Assembly: GCA_965153355.1 (NCBI GenBank)
Contig: OZ231126.1
Coordinates: forward strand, 81,840,001 to 81,904,000
Direction: 5' to 3'
Source: Flaccisagitta enflata
Taxonomy: Eukaryota; Chaetognatha; Sagittoidea; Aphragmophora
Length of the DNA stretch: 64,000 bases
The position numbers and the translations under genes were made by a program. Positions 21,357 to 33,192 of this stretch are shown in pieces; positions within the stretch are counted from its first letter, which is position 1, and every line of letters starts with the position of its first letter. The notes beneath the pieces were generated by a model. The model made no database searches and had not been told where the DNA came from. It saw nothing but the letters and a program-made list of their open reading frames with translations.

Positions 21357-21577
21357 CGACCGAGGAGAGACGCTATCGCTTTCTCCTCTCTCTCTTCCTC
21401 TCTCTTCTTCCCCTCTTTCTTCTCTTTCTCGGGTATATAAGGAGCGCAGTTTGGTTCTTCGGAGCAGTTGCCCAGTCTTTCTATCGCCTTTTCTTGCTTT
21501 CGCGTTCTTCTTCTCTTTTGAATACACGTATTCGCATTTACCACTGTCTCTTCTTTAGGCCTTTACCGGTCTAGCAG
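21357..21577 (+). repeat. 3' LTR of the retroelement
   Basis: Same 221 bp as the 5' LTR. It is preceded by the polypurine tract ending at about 21354 and followed by the AAAGC target duplication at 21578-21582. Confidence 0.92.
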
Positions 21578-21741
21578 AAAGCGAAACGTGTTCACAATTC
21601 TAAGGCACATTTATCCCTGAATGATTTCTATTATGCGATGGCAAAGACTTTTCTCCTATCATTTCCTTTCATTTCCATTCATTTCCGACTCTCTCATCTT
21701 TGAGCTGCGCGTTGGTTGTCCGTTGATTTTTCTGTATGTCA

Positions 21742-21873
<132 letters not shown>

Positions 21874-21954
21874 CATTTCACAGTGTAGTGATGGACCTCA
21901 GGAAACATTTATTCAAACTAGGCCAAGTAGGCCAATAAGGGGCGACGTGTGGAT

Positions 21955-22290
21955 CGTCGAACGAATGCGTTACAGACCAACCGACCAACCAACCGACCAA
22001 CCGACGGACACAGCCAGTTATAGAGGTGCTTTGTCGCACCTAAAGGCTAAACAAGGCCAAGTGAAGGCCAATAAGTGAATGAATGAATATATGAATGAAT
22101 GAATGAATGGATGAATGAATGAATGAATGATTGAATGATTGAATATGAATGTGGTGAGGCATGACAGATGATAGGGATGAAGAAATACGTCAGAATTAGC
22201 CGTTTTGCGCATTTCAAACGTTTGCGTGACCGACCAACCGACCAACCGACCGACCAACCGACCTACCAATGGACATGACCTCTTATAGAC
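21955..22290 (-). mobile_element. Family 1 ends and (AATG)n
   Basis: ACCAACCGACCAACCGACGG, then TTATAGAGGTGCTTTGTCGC, ACCTAAAG (hairpin tag GGTGC). An AATG/ATGA tract follows (about 22065-22140), then another CCGACCAACCGACC tract with CTCTTATAGA. Confidence 0.65.
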
Positions 22291-22350
22291 ATTTATTCAA
22301 AAAAAACGCTTTGAGTAAAACTGATCAGTATAACTCTCGTCAATGGTCAC

Positions 22351-22514
22351 CTTTTGTTTTTGTGACAGAAACGCTTGTAGTCTGCGGCGCTGCTGATCGT
22401 CGAGATCGAGTTCTTTGAGTTTTTCCTGCAGCTGCTGAAGCGAAGCTTGACTGAAGACGCCGTCGGTCAAATCTCCGCATGGAGGCACCGCAGCAGCAGG
22501 AGGTAGGATTTTCT
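22351..22514 (-). CDS. MAP2K1/2: MEK1/2 MAP kinase kinase, N-terminal exon
   Basis: Encodes the N-terminal regulatory helix of MEK, the dual-specificity kinase that activates ERK in the cytoplasmic Ras-Raf-MEK-ERK cascade. Read on the minus strand it gives KILPPAAAVPPCG, then LQQLQEKLKELDLDDQQ, RRRLQAFLSQKQK. This aligns with human MEK1 up to residue 59 and contains the leucine-rich nuclear export helix. The exon starts after a pyrimidine-rich acceptor ending CTGTAG (AG at 22516-22515) with two bases of a split codon. It ends in phase 0 at donor GTGACC (22350-22345), a weak but GT-type donor. The next exon resumes with VGEL exactly as in MEK1. The Pro/Ala-rich stretch before the helix is family-variable. 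The initiator exon upstream was not found. Confidence 0.9.
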
Positions 22515-22544
22515 CTACAGAATGAACAGAAAAACAAGTGACGC

Positions 22545-22737
22545 GGGGTCACAATATCGTTGCGGACGGGTGGGCAGGGGCATCCAACCCCAATCTGTAC
22601 CCCAAGTCCCCCACTCAAATGCACAAAAAGCATCTAAAACATTAGTTTCCTCGCTTTTCGACTTGTGTCCACGGACCAACCAACGGACGGACGGACAAAG
22701 CCTCTTATAGAGTTGCGTGTCCGCAACTAAAAAAGAA
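22545..22737 (-). mobile_element. Family 1b element, tag TTGCGGAC
   Basis: CGCGGGGTCACAATATCGTT, GCGGACGGGTGGGCAGGGGC, GGACGGACGGAC, and a terminal hairpin AGTTGCGTGTCCGCAACT followed by AAAAA. The third site GTTGCGGAC matches the hairpin arm GTCCGCAAC. Confidence 0.85.
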
Positions 22738-22739
22738 TA

Positions 22740-23015
22740 AGTTATCTTTCACGGACGCGTCCGCTTTGGCGTTCCAAATTACTGTTAAGTTTATACCCGT
22801 TACTTCGTTTCGATGTTTTGCTCTTTCGGTCCGTCAGCACATCCATCCATCTGTCCGGCCATCCGACCGCCCGTCGATCTCAATTTTACTTTTTGTTTAT
22901 GAGTTTTTGGCCTCAATGCTCCTGCCTAGAAACCCACGTGACCTCCATCCTCACTGTCCCTGCTCACCACCGCTCATCTTAGGTAACCGTGCATCCGGCA
23001 CTGTCGTTTTACACA
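22740..23015 (+). mobile_element. Degenerate family 1 element
   Basis: GGTCCGTCAGCACATCCATC, TTTTTGGCCTCAATGCTCCT, CTGTCCCTGCTCACC, TAGGTAACCGTGCATCCGGC. The ends are diverged. Confidence 0.6.
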
Positions 23016-23112
23016 AATGAAGAAGTTTTCCTTTTTCTCAAAACTATCTTGTAATCGGGAAAAGAGTCTAAGTCAGTCTTCGACCTTTTGACATATTTGA
23101 GAAAAAACATGG

Positions 23113-23362
23113 TTTTTTAGTCGCTGGCTAAGCGACTCTATAAGAGGGTGTGTCCCTTGGTAGGTCTGTCTGTCTGAATGTCCGGAACGCGAAATTTTGG
23201 ATTACGTGAAATTGGCAGAATTAGTTAACTCTGAGCATAACAGCCCCTGCCCACCCAAAATACAGCCCCTGCACACCCGCATGACTGCCTCTGCCCATCT
23301 GTTTACTGCCCCTGCCCACCCGCCAGCGACTGCTGATTGGCCGTGTATCCGGCCTTGTTATT
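23113..23362 (+). mobile_element. Family 1 element, tag TCGCTGGC
   Basis: Hairpin AGTCGCTGGCTAAGCGACT, CTATAAGAGGGTGTGTCCC, several CCCCTGCCCACCC-type words, then the third tag GCCAGCGACTGCTGATTGGC and the end GTGTATCCGGCCTTGTTA. The third site is the exact complement of AGTCGCTGGC, a tag not used elsewhere in the window. Confidence 0.88.
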
Positions 23363-23389
23363 TTCTTATTAAAAGTTTTTGCATATCAA

Positions 23390-23520
23390 TCGTCTGATTG
23401 AGGCTTCTTATGAAATTGATTGGGTAAGTAAATTTGATAATTCTCTTTCAATTGACGCCAAGCAGAATGCTCTAGGACAAATATCTTTTGAGTTATGATT
23501 TTTTAAAGATATTTTCATGA
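23390..23520 (+). repeat. Family 4 repeat fragment
   Basis: AAATTTGATAATTCTCTTTC, GACGCCAAGCAGAATGCTCT; related to 13430-13500 and 62110-62180. Confidence 0.7.
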
Positions 23521-23579
23521 AAAATTCAAATTGAATTTTTTTCAATTTTATATGATTTTGTGTACGATAAAAAAAAAGG

Positions 23580-23995
23580 TATTGATGTTTGTTTCAGCAT
23601 GCAAATACAAGAAAAAACGTTTGTGAGCATAGCTGCTCATCTGTGAGGGTATTTTTGAGTATTCCAGCTCATTTAGCTCAGTTAGTTTATTCTTTTTTCA
23701 TTTCTTATGGGATAAATAAATAGATGTTTTTATACTTGTCTGAACATGCAAATACAAGGAAGAATGTCCGTAAGCATAGCTGCTTATCTGTAAGGGTGTT
23801 TTGAGTATTATAGCTTGTTTAGCTCATTTAGATGTCCTTTTTTTCTGATTTCAAATGGGATAAATACATAAATTTTTTTATTCATATCTGAGCATGTTAA
23901 TACAAGAAATCATGTTAGTAAGCATAGCTGGTTGTCTGTTTTAGTGATTTTGAGTATTTCAGCTCATCTAGCTCATTTTGCTCAGTCCTATTTTC
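23580..23995 (+). repeat. About 145-bp tandem repeat, three units
   Basis: Each unit has AGCATGCAAATACAAGAA or a variant, GAGCATAGCTGCTCATCTGT, TTTGAGTATT, CAGCTCATTTAGCTCA. A single related unit occurs at about 45360-45450. Confidence 0.85.
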
Positions 23996-24003
23996 TCTAA
24001 TTT

Positions 24004-24100
24004 TCAGTGTTTTTTGGGCAGCGGCCTGTAGGACACAGGGGTGAATTTCCAGACATCCATCCGTACGTCCGCTTGTCCGGCCCCCCCCCCCCCCGCAAAA
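24004..24100 (+). mobile_element. Family 2 left arm (type b)
   Basis: TTTTTTGGGCAGCGG, CCTGTAGGACACAGGGGTGA, GTCCGCTTGTCC and a poly-C run. There is no matching right arm before 25100; the array has been replaced by a different minisatellite. Confidence 0.75.
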
Positions 24101-24134
24101 GCTTCTGAGCATCATGTTCCCATTGAATAACATC

Positions 24135-25098
24135 AAACTCCGTCTCCCACTCCGTCTCCCACTCCGTCTCCAACTCCGTCTCCAACTCCGTCTCCAACTC
24201 CGTCTCCAACTCCGTCTCCAACTCCGTCTCCCACTCTGTCTCCCACTCTGTCTCCCACTCTGTCTCCCACTCCGTCTCCCACTCCGTCTCCAACTTTGTC
24301 TCCAACTCTGTCTCCCACTCTGTCTCCCACTCCATCTCCCACTCGGTCTCCCACTCGGTCTCCCACTCCGTCTCCCACTTTGTCTCCAACTCCGTCTCCA
24401 ACTCCGTCTCCATCTCCGTCTCCAACTCCGTGTCCATCTCCGTCTCCAACTCCGTCTCCAACTCCGTCTCCAACTCCGTCTCCCACTCCGTCTCCCACTC
24501 TGTCTCCCACTCCGTCTCCCACTCTGTCTCCCACTCCGTCTCCCACTCTGTCTCCCACTCCGTCTCCCACTCTGTCTCCCACTCCATCTCCAACTTTGTC
24601 TCCCACTCCATCTCCCACTTCGTCTCCAACTGCATCTCCAACTCCGTCTCTCACTCTGTCTCCGACTCCGTCTCCGACTCCGTCTCCAACTCCGTCTCCA
24701 AGTCTGTCTCCAAGTCCGTCTCCAAGTCCGTCTCCAACTTCGTCTTCAACTCCGTCTCCCACTCCATCTCTCACTCCGTCTCCCACTCCGTCTCCCACTC
24801 CGTCTCCAACTCCATCTCCAACTCCGTCTCCAACTCCATCTCCACCCCGTCTCCCACTCCGTCTCCCACTCCGTCTCCCACTCCGTCTCCCACTCCATCT
24901 CCCACTCCGTCTCCCACTCCGTCTCCCACTTCGTCTCCCACTCCGTCTCCCACTCCATCTCCCACTCCGTCTCCAACCTTGTCTCCAACTCCGTCTCCAA
25001 CTCCGTCTCCAACTCCGTCTCCCACTCCGTCTCCCACTCCGTCTCCAACTCCGTCTCCAACATCATCTCCAACTCCGTCTCCAACTCCGTCTCCAACA
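24135..25098 (+). repeat. 12-bp minisatellite CTCCGTCTCCCA
   Basis: About 960 bp of CTCCGTCTCCMA units (M is C or A). The unit is a multiple of three and stop-free in most frames, so the long open frames on both strands are artefacts. Confidence 0.96.
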
Positions 25099-26159
25099 GT
25101 TCAGCGTATAAAAGTTTTAGGTAGGAAGAAATCTCATTTTCTTGCAATAGACAAAACTTTAGTTAGTAACTTAAATCTAGGGATGTGGAAGCGGTAGATT
25201 TTAATGCCGCTTCCGCCGTTTCCGCCGCTTCCGCCGCTTCCGCTTCCATTTTACAGTTCAATTACTAGTAGCTATCCCATCCTCTGAATTGGAAGCGGTC
25301 AATCGCTGTCAATTCCACATCTCACATGAGTTTTAAGTTAAAACTTGTGTAACTTTTGAATTATTTGACCCACATGGTTGTGCTTGGCGGCGAACATTTT
25401 TCAAAGTTTTTCAATTCATTCTGAATTTTTGTAGGATACAACAGGGAACAGAATTCAAACTTTTTTTTTTGCGCCACGCTATACAACCTCCTCATCCACA
25501 ATTTCCACCCATCCCCCTTCTCCGTCTCCTTGTCCACCTATTACGACCAACCCCCCCCACCCCCCCACCCCACCCCTCTCCCCCTTCTCTTACCCCCCTT
25601 ATATTTTAAAAAATTCTGCAGTTTGAACAGGCGACAAGTTGACAAGTGGAGCGAGCACTGAGCAGCAATCAGCATACGTAAGCGATATTTGGTCGTGTTT
25701 TTCACGCGAATAACTATAACTCGATTTACTCGCTCACAAATCAAATAGAATTTCATCGATGGAAAGAGTTGTCACTTTTAGATGCGTCCTCGCATATCTA
25801 TAAGTAGGGTAGTCAATCGAAAACGGCTAAAATGGTCAAAAATCCGTTTGCGCATATGGATTGACTCGTAATTACATGTATTTTAACAATTAGAGCCCTA
25901 AATAACACTTTGGATGTATTTCATGGCCCTTTTGTAAGCTCAAGTGGGAGGAAGTGGTCGATCACTTTCTGGCACTTTTTTTTCCTTAAGAAAATTGAGC
26001 CATACCGAGTTTTCAAATGTGTCCACAAGTCCATAGGCAAGCATAGAACCCACCGGGTGATTAATTCTGAAACTAGTTGGCATGCTGGCACCATCCTGAT
26101 TGCAAAATAGTTGGTATATTTGTGCAACAGTCGCATTTTGTATCAAGTTAGGCAGGTTG

Positions 26160-26160
<1 letters not shown>
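25099..26160. other. No gene; minor repeats
   Basis: A CCGCTTCCG hexamer patch at 25205-25245, a poly-C tract near 25545-25600, and otherwise unremarkable sequence. Confidence 0.5.
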
Positions 26161-26165
<5 letters not shown>

Positions 26166-26251
<86 letters not shown>

Positions 26252-26252
26252 C
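26166..26252. repeat. (GA)n microsatellite
   Basis: About 85 bp of GA with one GTGAG break, then ACAGACAG. Confidence 0.97.
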
Positions 26253-26344
26253 TTAGACAGACAGACAAAAAGAAAGACAGGCAGAAAGACAGACTGCAAA
26301 GGAGATAGTGACCTTAAGCCTAAGCACTAAAACTGCTGATTCAA

Positions 26345-27495
26345 AAGGCTGTGAGAGTTGAATTGAGGCCTGATGGGCCTGATATGTGGTCAGAGACGAC
26401 TGATTGAAGGTCTATGAAGGCAAAATTAGGCCTCAGAAAGCCAATTCCAACCAAGAGAAAGCGGATTTGAGGCTTGAGAGGGCTTTGAGGAGTGGAAGGA
26501 CTGATTCTAGGCTTGAGAGGGCTGAACTGTAGCTTAAATGGCTGATTTGAGACCTGAGAAGCCTTATTTGGTATGAGAGGCCTGTTTTGAGGCCAGAGAA
26601 GCCTGACTTGAGGCCAGGGAGGCCTGATTTGAGGCCAGGGAGGCCTGATTTGAGGCCAGGGAGGCCCGATTTGAGCCCTGAGAGGCCTTATCAGAGGCCT
26701 GATATGTAGCTTTAGAGGCCTGATTCGCGCTTGAAACGCCTGACCAGAAGGGGGGACTAAAGAACAAATGGAGGAACAAACATCCCCGTGCGGGGCTGCT
26801 GCCCTAAAAAACAATCCATTGCTGATGACCTATGATTCCACACATGGCGTTGTTGTTATTGAAACTGAGGCGTCTAGAAATTTTGATGTGACCTCAGACC
26901 CCTCTGACCGCAAGGCCCTATGCTTTAGTCTAGTGAGCCTGGTGGGTAATTATGGCTAAGACTTAGCTGATTTGAGGCCTGAAAGGGCCCTTTCAAAGCC
27001 TGAGGACAAAGGACTGTTCTGAGGCCTAAGAGGGCAGATTGGAGGCTAGGGTGGGCTAATTCAAGGTTTGAGAGGGCTGATTTGAGTCATAGGAGGGCTG
27101 ATGTAAGGTCTAATGTGATTAATTCAAGGCCTGATTCGAGGCCCTAGAGGGTTAATTTGAAGGACAAGTTTGAGAGCTGAGAGGGCCGATTTGAGGCCTA
27201 GGGGAGCCGATTTGAGGTTTGAAAGGGCTGGTTTACAGTCTGTAAGGGCCTATTAGCGGCCTGAGAGGGCTGAATTGAGGTGTGAGAGGGCTGAATTGAG
27301 GTGTGAGAGGGCTGATTTGAGGTCTGGTAGGGATGTTTTGGGGCCTGAGAGGGCTGAATTGAAGCCTGAAAGGCCAGATTTTAGGCCTGAGGGGCTGATT
27401 TGAGGCCAGAGAGAGCTGATTTGAGGCCAGAGAGGGCGGGGTTAAGGCTTGAGAGGACTGATTCAAGGTCCGAGTGTGCTGATTTGAGGCCTGAG
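26345..27495 (-). repeat. Degenerate minisatellite of family 2 type
   Basis: About 1.1 kb of GGCCTGATTTGAGGCC and GAGAGGGCTGATTTGAGG units. It is broken at about 26765-26960 by a family 2-like arm (CCGTGCGGGGCTGCTGCCCT) and unrelated sequence. Confidence 0.8.
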
Positions 27496-27534
27496 AAAAG
27501 GGGGAACAGAAAAAGAATATTGACCTGTGTTTAA

Positions 27535-27606
27535 TTAAAAGGGGACCGACTGACTGACCAACAGACAAAGCGGGTTGTTTAGTCGCGTGCAAGCAACTAA
27601 AAATGC
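27535..27606 (-). mobile_element. Family 1 end
   Basis: GGGGACCGACTGACTGACCA, AAGCGGGTTGTTTAGTCGCG, TGCAAGCAACTAAAAA. The family 1 distal end is missing; the family 2-type array lies upstream. Confidence 0.7.
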
Positions 27607-28050
27607 TTGCATATGCACTGCAGAAATTGTTCACTTCAGATCTACGCTCGGATTCCATTCTGATATTTATAAATATGCTTTGTTTTCTCCTGAGATAGGC
27701 TCACACTTACGCTGCTAGCTTCCTTCAGCGTCGTCAAAAATATTTTTTGAAAATAGATTTGAATTCCGAATTACATGTTCTACACGGTGGGAATGCGTGT
27801 TTTGGCGTGTCGGCCTCCATGAAAGCTCTGGAGATGGTAGTCCAAGAGCATTTCAGATCTATGTAAAATGAATCAATTTTTGTCGCAAAAAAATCACCAT
27901 GGATGGTCAACATGATCGTTTTAGAGAGTATTCAACAATAATCAAACCATATCTTATAAATATCATGCCTTAAAAACCACCTTAAACGCACTCAAAAAAT
28001 TCCGCCATCTTTTTTTCCACTGGTTTTCTCACAAGGTTGGCGCAGTTTAG
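27607..28050. other. No recognisable feature
   Basis: Non-repetitive; no exon seen. Confidence 0.4.
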
Positions 28051-28205
28051 TAGCCTACTATAAGAGGTCATGTCATATCTGGCCGTAGGTCGGTTGGTTG
28101 GTTGGCCTATCTGTCTCGCATATCCTTTTTTCGTTAAATTCGAGGCTCTCTCATCCAATAAGCAGCACCAATATACTCTCTCACTCATTCTCTCGGTTAT
28201 TCAAT

Positions 28206-28345
28206 CATTGATTCATTCATTCGTTTCATTCATTCATTCATTCATTCATTCATTCATTCATTCATTCATTCATTCATTCATTCAGTTCATTCATTCATTC
28301 ATTCATTCATTCATTCATTCATTCATTCATTCATTTCATTCATTC
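28206..28345. repeat. (CATT)n microsatellite
   Basis: About 140 bp of TTCA with two single-base slips. It is preceded by a family 1-like start (CTATAAGAGGTCATGTC, GGTCGGTTGGTTGG). Confidence 0.97.
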
Positions 28346-28419
28346 ATTCAGAGGAAATAATAACGAAAATTTAGAAACCGACACGTGTTTCAGCTTTATT
28401 AGCTTCATCAGGGTATGAG

Positions 28420-28980
28420 TAAACAAGGCCGGATACACGGGCCAAGACGGTGCGCCGAGCGTTATTAATTCATAGCTTTTCCTAGCTGCATCAGACCTAT
28501 CCCTAGCTCTATCAGACCATTCCTAGCTCTATCAGACCTATCCCGCTGGGCGTTATTAATCCATAGCTATCCCTAGCTCCATCAGACCTATCCCTAGCTC
28601 TATCAGACCATTCCTAGCTCTATAAGACCATTCCTAGCTCTATAGGATCTATTCCGAGCTCTATCAGGCCTCTCCCGAGCTCTATCAGGCCTCTCCCGAG
28701 CCCTATCAGACCTATCCTAAGACCTATCCGACCTATCAACAGACCTATCCGACCTATCCCCAGCTCTATAAGACCTATCCCCAGCTCTATAAGACCTAAC
28801 CATAGCTGATTATATTAGTGAATGAAATGACAAGTATCATTTATGATGAACGAAATGAGTTTTCTATTGATTTCAAACATTTCTAGCGATATTTCATTCA
28901 AGCGTGACCGACGCATGGATGGACAGATGGACAGAGCTTCTTATAGAGATGCTATGGCGCATCTAAAAATGATCCTAGCA
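28420..28980 (-). mobile_element. Family 1 element, tag GGTGCGCC / GATGCGCC, with minisatellite
   Basis: AACAAGGCCGGATACACGGG, GACGGTGCGCCGAGCG. An array of about 21 bp follows (CTATCCCTAGCTCTATCAGA, about 28490-28805), then CTTATAGAGATGCTATGGCG and CATCTAAAAA. Confidence 0.8.
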
Positions 28981-29095
28981 TATTTCTGAATCATTTCCAG
29001 TGATTTTTGCTTCTTTTTTAGATTTTCAACTCGAGCGTGACCAACCGACCAACAGACAGAGCCTCTCATAGAGGTGCTATGGCGCACCTAAAAAC
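28981..29095 (-). mobile_element. Family 1 end, tag GGTGCGCC
   Basis: GACCAACCGACCAACAG, CATAGAGGTGCTATGGCGCA, CCTAAAAA. Adjacent to and slightly different from the copy ending at 28980 (GGTGC here, GATGC there; both arms differ in step). Confidence 0.75.
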
Positions 29096-29343
29096 GACTA
29101 CAAGGTCTTTTATAGGCACAGAAAAGTTTGAAAAAAGCACAAAAAGCATAAATTATCGGAAATTGTAGAGGGCGACACATGAATCATAAAAGAAGACAAC
29201 AAAAGTCATTCCTTTGATATGCGTGGACCAGGATGTAGCGATGGACAAAATTTTTTTTGAAAAAAAACTTCCTTTGATTCCCTTTCTCATAGTATACGGG
29301 TACATTCATGTATTCATTCATGAACTACATTTAATCATAAAAA

Positions 29344-29660
29344 ACAAGCCCGACCGGGCAACGATGCGTCCGGGCCGTGTCTCTGCGTGTATGGATCATA
29401 TGACATATATGGAGAAACAGATGGACGAACAGACGGGTGAAATGACTAAGTGGTAAGGGAGGCTGTCAAAACATGTTGGTTGATCATTTGTTTCAGTATA
29501 GGATCTCACAGTGGCCAAAAACAATCGAGAAACGCGGTTTTTGCACTTGCGTAACGGACATACGGACGGACCGACGGACCGACGGACGGACCGACGGACC
29601 GACGGACCGACGGACAGACCCTCTTATAGAGATGCGTTCCTGACGGACGCATCTAAAAAT
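29344..29660 (-). mobile_element. Family 1 element, tag GATGCGTC
   Basis: AACAAGCCCGACCGGGCAAC, GATGCGTCCGGGCCGTG (third site), GGACCGACGGACCGACGG tract, CTTATAGAGATGCGTTCCTG, ACGGACGCATCTAAAAA. Third site and hairpin share GATGCGT and GGACGCATC. Confidence 0.85.
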
Positions 29661-29935
29661 TCGGGGGAGGAAAGTAGAGATTGGCAGGGCGCGACGAAGA
29701 AGGGGGGGGGGTTCCTGCTCTTCATGTGTGCCCTTAACCGTGAGGTTTTCTCTGTTCTTATCTTGTAAAAGTTTATTCATTTTACGATTTCCCTTTTTTT
29801 CTGGATTCGTTTGCAAACGCCTTTTTGGTTCGGGAGTTCGGTGTTAAACTGGTCAGTACAATAATCATGTCCGTTCAATCCCCTCAACTCTGCTAATGGT
29901 GGTAACAACTATCTGCATCTCTTTCCCCTTAGGTC
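29661..29935. other. No recognisable feature
   Basis: Short single-copy-looking stretch with a poly-G run near 29700. Confidence 0.4.
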
Positions 29936-29937
29936 AC

Positions 29938-30235
<298 letters not shown>

Positions 30236-30359
30236 TCAGTTAGTGATGCGCGCGTGATTCTCCTGTACCTTGATTTCCCATTTGGACACCAACTCCTCCT
30301 CCTCCTCCTCCTCCTCCTCCCGGGGAAATCGCGCCGTTGTTGGCATTTGGAATCGAAGG

Positions 30360-30735
30360 CAAAACTAAATCGAATTTATTCTTCTTCTTCGTCGACATTT
30401 TTTTTTTGTCTTTTTTTTTTGTCTTTTTTTTTTCTGTTCTTTTGTTTGTTTTGTTTTTTTGTTCTTTTTTCGTTTTTTCGTCTTTTTTTTGTTTGTTTAT
30501 TTTGATCTGATTGTTGTTGCTTTTGCTTTGTGTGTCCTCTTTGTCCTCTTTGTCCTGTGGCAGTCACTGTTTTTTTTGTCTTTTTTTTTTGTTCTTTTGT
30601 TTTTGTTTTTTTTTTTTTGGTTCTTTTTTCGTTTATTTATTTTGATCTGATTGTTGTTGCTTTTGCTATCTGTGTCCTCTTTGTTCTCTTTGTCCTGTGG
30701 CTGTCACTGTTTTTTTTGTCTTTTGATTGGATCGT
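30360..30735 (+). repeat. T-rich tandem duplication
   Basis: A block of about 140 bp (TTTGATCTGATTGTTGTTGC, TTTTGCT, TCCTCTTTGTCCTGTGGC) occurs twice (about 30500 and 30640) in poly-T-rich sequence. Confidence 0.8.
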
Positions 30736-31254
30736 CTTGTTTTTTTATTCACGTGTTATCAACACGAATCATGGTCACGATTGGATACCGAGCTCATTCC
30801 AAAGATTCAGTTTTTCATCGATTTAGCATTTTAGTTTTCTTATTTAATGATTAATCTCAATCTTCATTTTAGAAACTTTGTTTTGTTTTTTATTTCTTGA
30901 TGAATCCTAATCACATTGCCGCTTGACGACGAATGAGAATTTTACTTCACATGCAATATTGACGTTTTTGGATGTACGAGATGATTCGATGTCACTTAAA
31001 ATCAGACTCTTTCCGATTAGAATTCCAGATGTTCATCTTTTTTTAGTTCGCAGATCAGCGCTTCACCGAAGAATGTCATTTTGCGAACCTGATTTTGATT
31101 TTGAAAAAAAAAATGTGAAGAAACAATATACTGTCACTGATTCAGTGTCGTTTGTATGTTAAGAAAATGTTAAGAAAATGTCAAGAAATTTTTTTTCATA
31201 AAGCTGAAATGAAAATTTGAAATGAAATGAAATGAAAATTTGAAATGCCCAACT
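30736..31254. other. No recognisable gene
   Basis: AT-rich; an open frame of 79 codons at 30923-31162 has no recognisable domain. A short AAATGAAATG repeat lies at 31205-31245. Confidence 0.4.
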
Positions 31255-31362
31255 CATGGTGTGACCAATAGACTAACCGATCAACCGAGCAGCCGACTGA
31301 CAGATTGACAGACGGAAGGACTCGGTAGGGTTTAGTATCACGTGCAAACGACTGAAAACAGG
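31255..31362 (-). mobile_element. Degenerate family 1 end
   Basis: GACCAATAGACTAACCGATC, CAACCGAGCAGCCGAC and ATCACGTGCAAACGACTGAAAA. Confidence 0.55.
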
Positions 31363-31797
31363 TCGCTCAAGGGCAATATGTGGTCAGCGATACCCATTGC
31401 CCTGCTTTGCATGATTGTAAATTGAAATGAGAGGAAGCAGGGTAGCGGCCCCAAAGGGGATGAAGTCCTGTAGAACACTTTTTCGTTTGTTCTTCCATCC
31501 CCCCAGGCCCTCTCAGGCCTGAAATCTGTCCTCTCAAGCCTGAAATCTACCCTCTCATGCATGAAATCTGCCCCCTTAAGCCTTGATTCTGAGAGGACAG
31601 GTTTAAAGCTTGACAGGGCAGATTTCAGGCCTGAGAGGGCAGATTCAAGGCATGAGAGGGTAAATTTTACGCCTGAGATGGCAGATTTCAGGCCTGAGAG
31701 GGTAGGGGGGGAGATGTGCGAACATACGGACAAACAAATAAAAGTCCCCCTGTGTTCTACAGGACTCCGTTCCCTTCGGGGCCGCTGCCCAAAAAGG
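31363..31797 (-). mobile_element. Family 2 element (type a), complete
   Basis: Reversed copy: CAGGTCGCTCAAGGGCAATA, ATTGCCCTGCTTTGCATGAT, GGAAGCAGGGTAGCGGCCCC, GATGAAGTCCTGTAGAACAC, the CCCTCTCAGGCCTGAAATCTG array (again switching orientation near 31590), GTGTTCTACAGGACTCCGTT, GGGGCCGCTGCCCAAAAA. Confidence 0.88.
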
Positions 31798-31994
31798 CAA
31801 AATAAAAGGATCAAAGAATGGATGAACGATCGTCTTTTTGTTTTTGTTTTTGTTTTTTTGCAATGAATGTCGCCAAACTGGATAAAATAAACGCAAACAT
31901 TAGAAATAGTTAGCAAAGAATGTATAAGTCATTGGTTTTCTTCATTGAGCGCCCGTCGTAGTTGCAATTTTTAAGCGGCGTCGTCGTTCTATCG

Positions 31995-32211
<217 letters not shown>

Positions 32212-32214
32212 TCT

Positions 32215-32500
32215 CATCTGCGTTGCGGGGCGTCATCAATCACGCGCCGCCACGAGGAAAAAAACACGCACCACCGCGCCGGCGAGAAATGCGATCCAAG
32301 GGAGAGAGAGAGAGAGAGAGAGAAGCCGCGTCAGAGCCGCGCCGTCAGCCGCGTCAGGGCGCCAGGCTCGGTCGGGCGGGCTTTAATAGCCGCCACGGCC
32401 GCGTCCGGGCCGCGTTAAGGCTGCGTCTTAGTCGCACCGAGGCTGCTTCCAGGCCGCGTCAAGGATGCGTCAAGGCGGCGTCCAGGCCTCGAAATAGCCA
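32215..32500. repeat. GC-rich CCGCGTCA-type repeats
   Basis: Irregular repeats of GCCGCGTCAG and GCGTCAAGG in an otherwise AT-rich window; no gene is evident. A local GC island. Confidence 0.55.

Positions 32501-33192
<692 letters not shown>

Larger units (their letters stand above)
17348..21577 (+). mobile_element. Non-autonomous LTR retroelement (LARD-like), complete
   Basis: Two LTRs of 221 bp (17348-17568 and 21357-21577) start CGACCGAGG and end GGTCTAGCAG, with no difference seen by eye. They are flanked by the 5-bp target duplication AAAGC (17343-17347 and 21578-21582). A TGGCGCC primer-binding site starts directly after the 5' LTR (17569), and a purine tract AGAAGAAGGAGGG ends next to the 3' LTR. 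The 3.8-kb interior has no gag, protease, RT or integrase reading frame, so the element must have been mobilised in trans. It lies in a MEK intron, antisense to the gene. Apparent LTR identity implies a recent insertion. Confidence 0.93.

Noticed and set aside
24114-25197. Ser/Pro-rich and Leu/Arg-rich frames of 255-336 codons
   Set aside because: 12-bp minisatellite open in most frames; no domain or splice context.
30923-31162. 79-codon open frame as a gene
   Set aside because: No domain, no splice signals and length within chance expectation.
32215-32480. CpG-island promoter
   Set aside because: GC-rich but made of imperfect short repeats; no TATA, initiator or adjacent exon identified.
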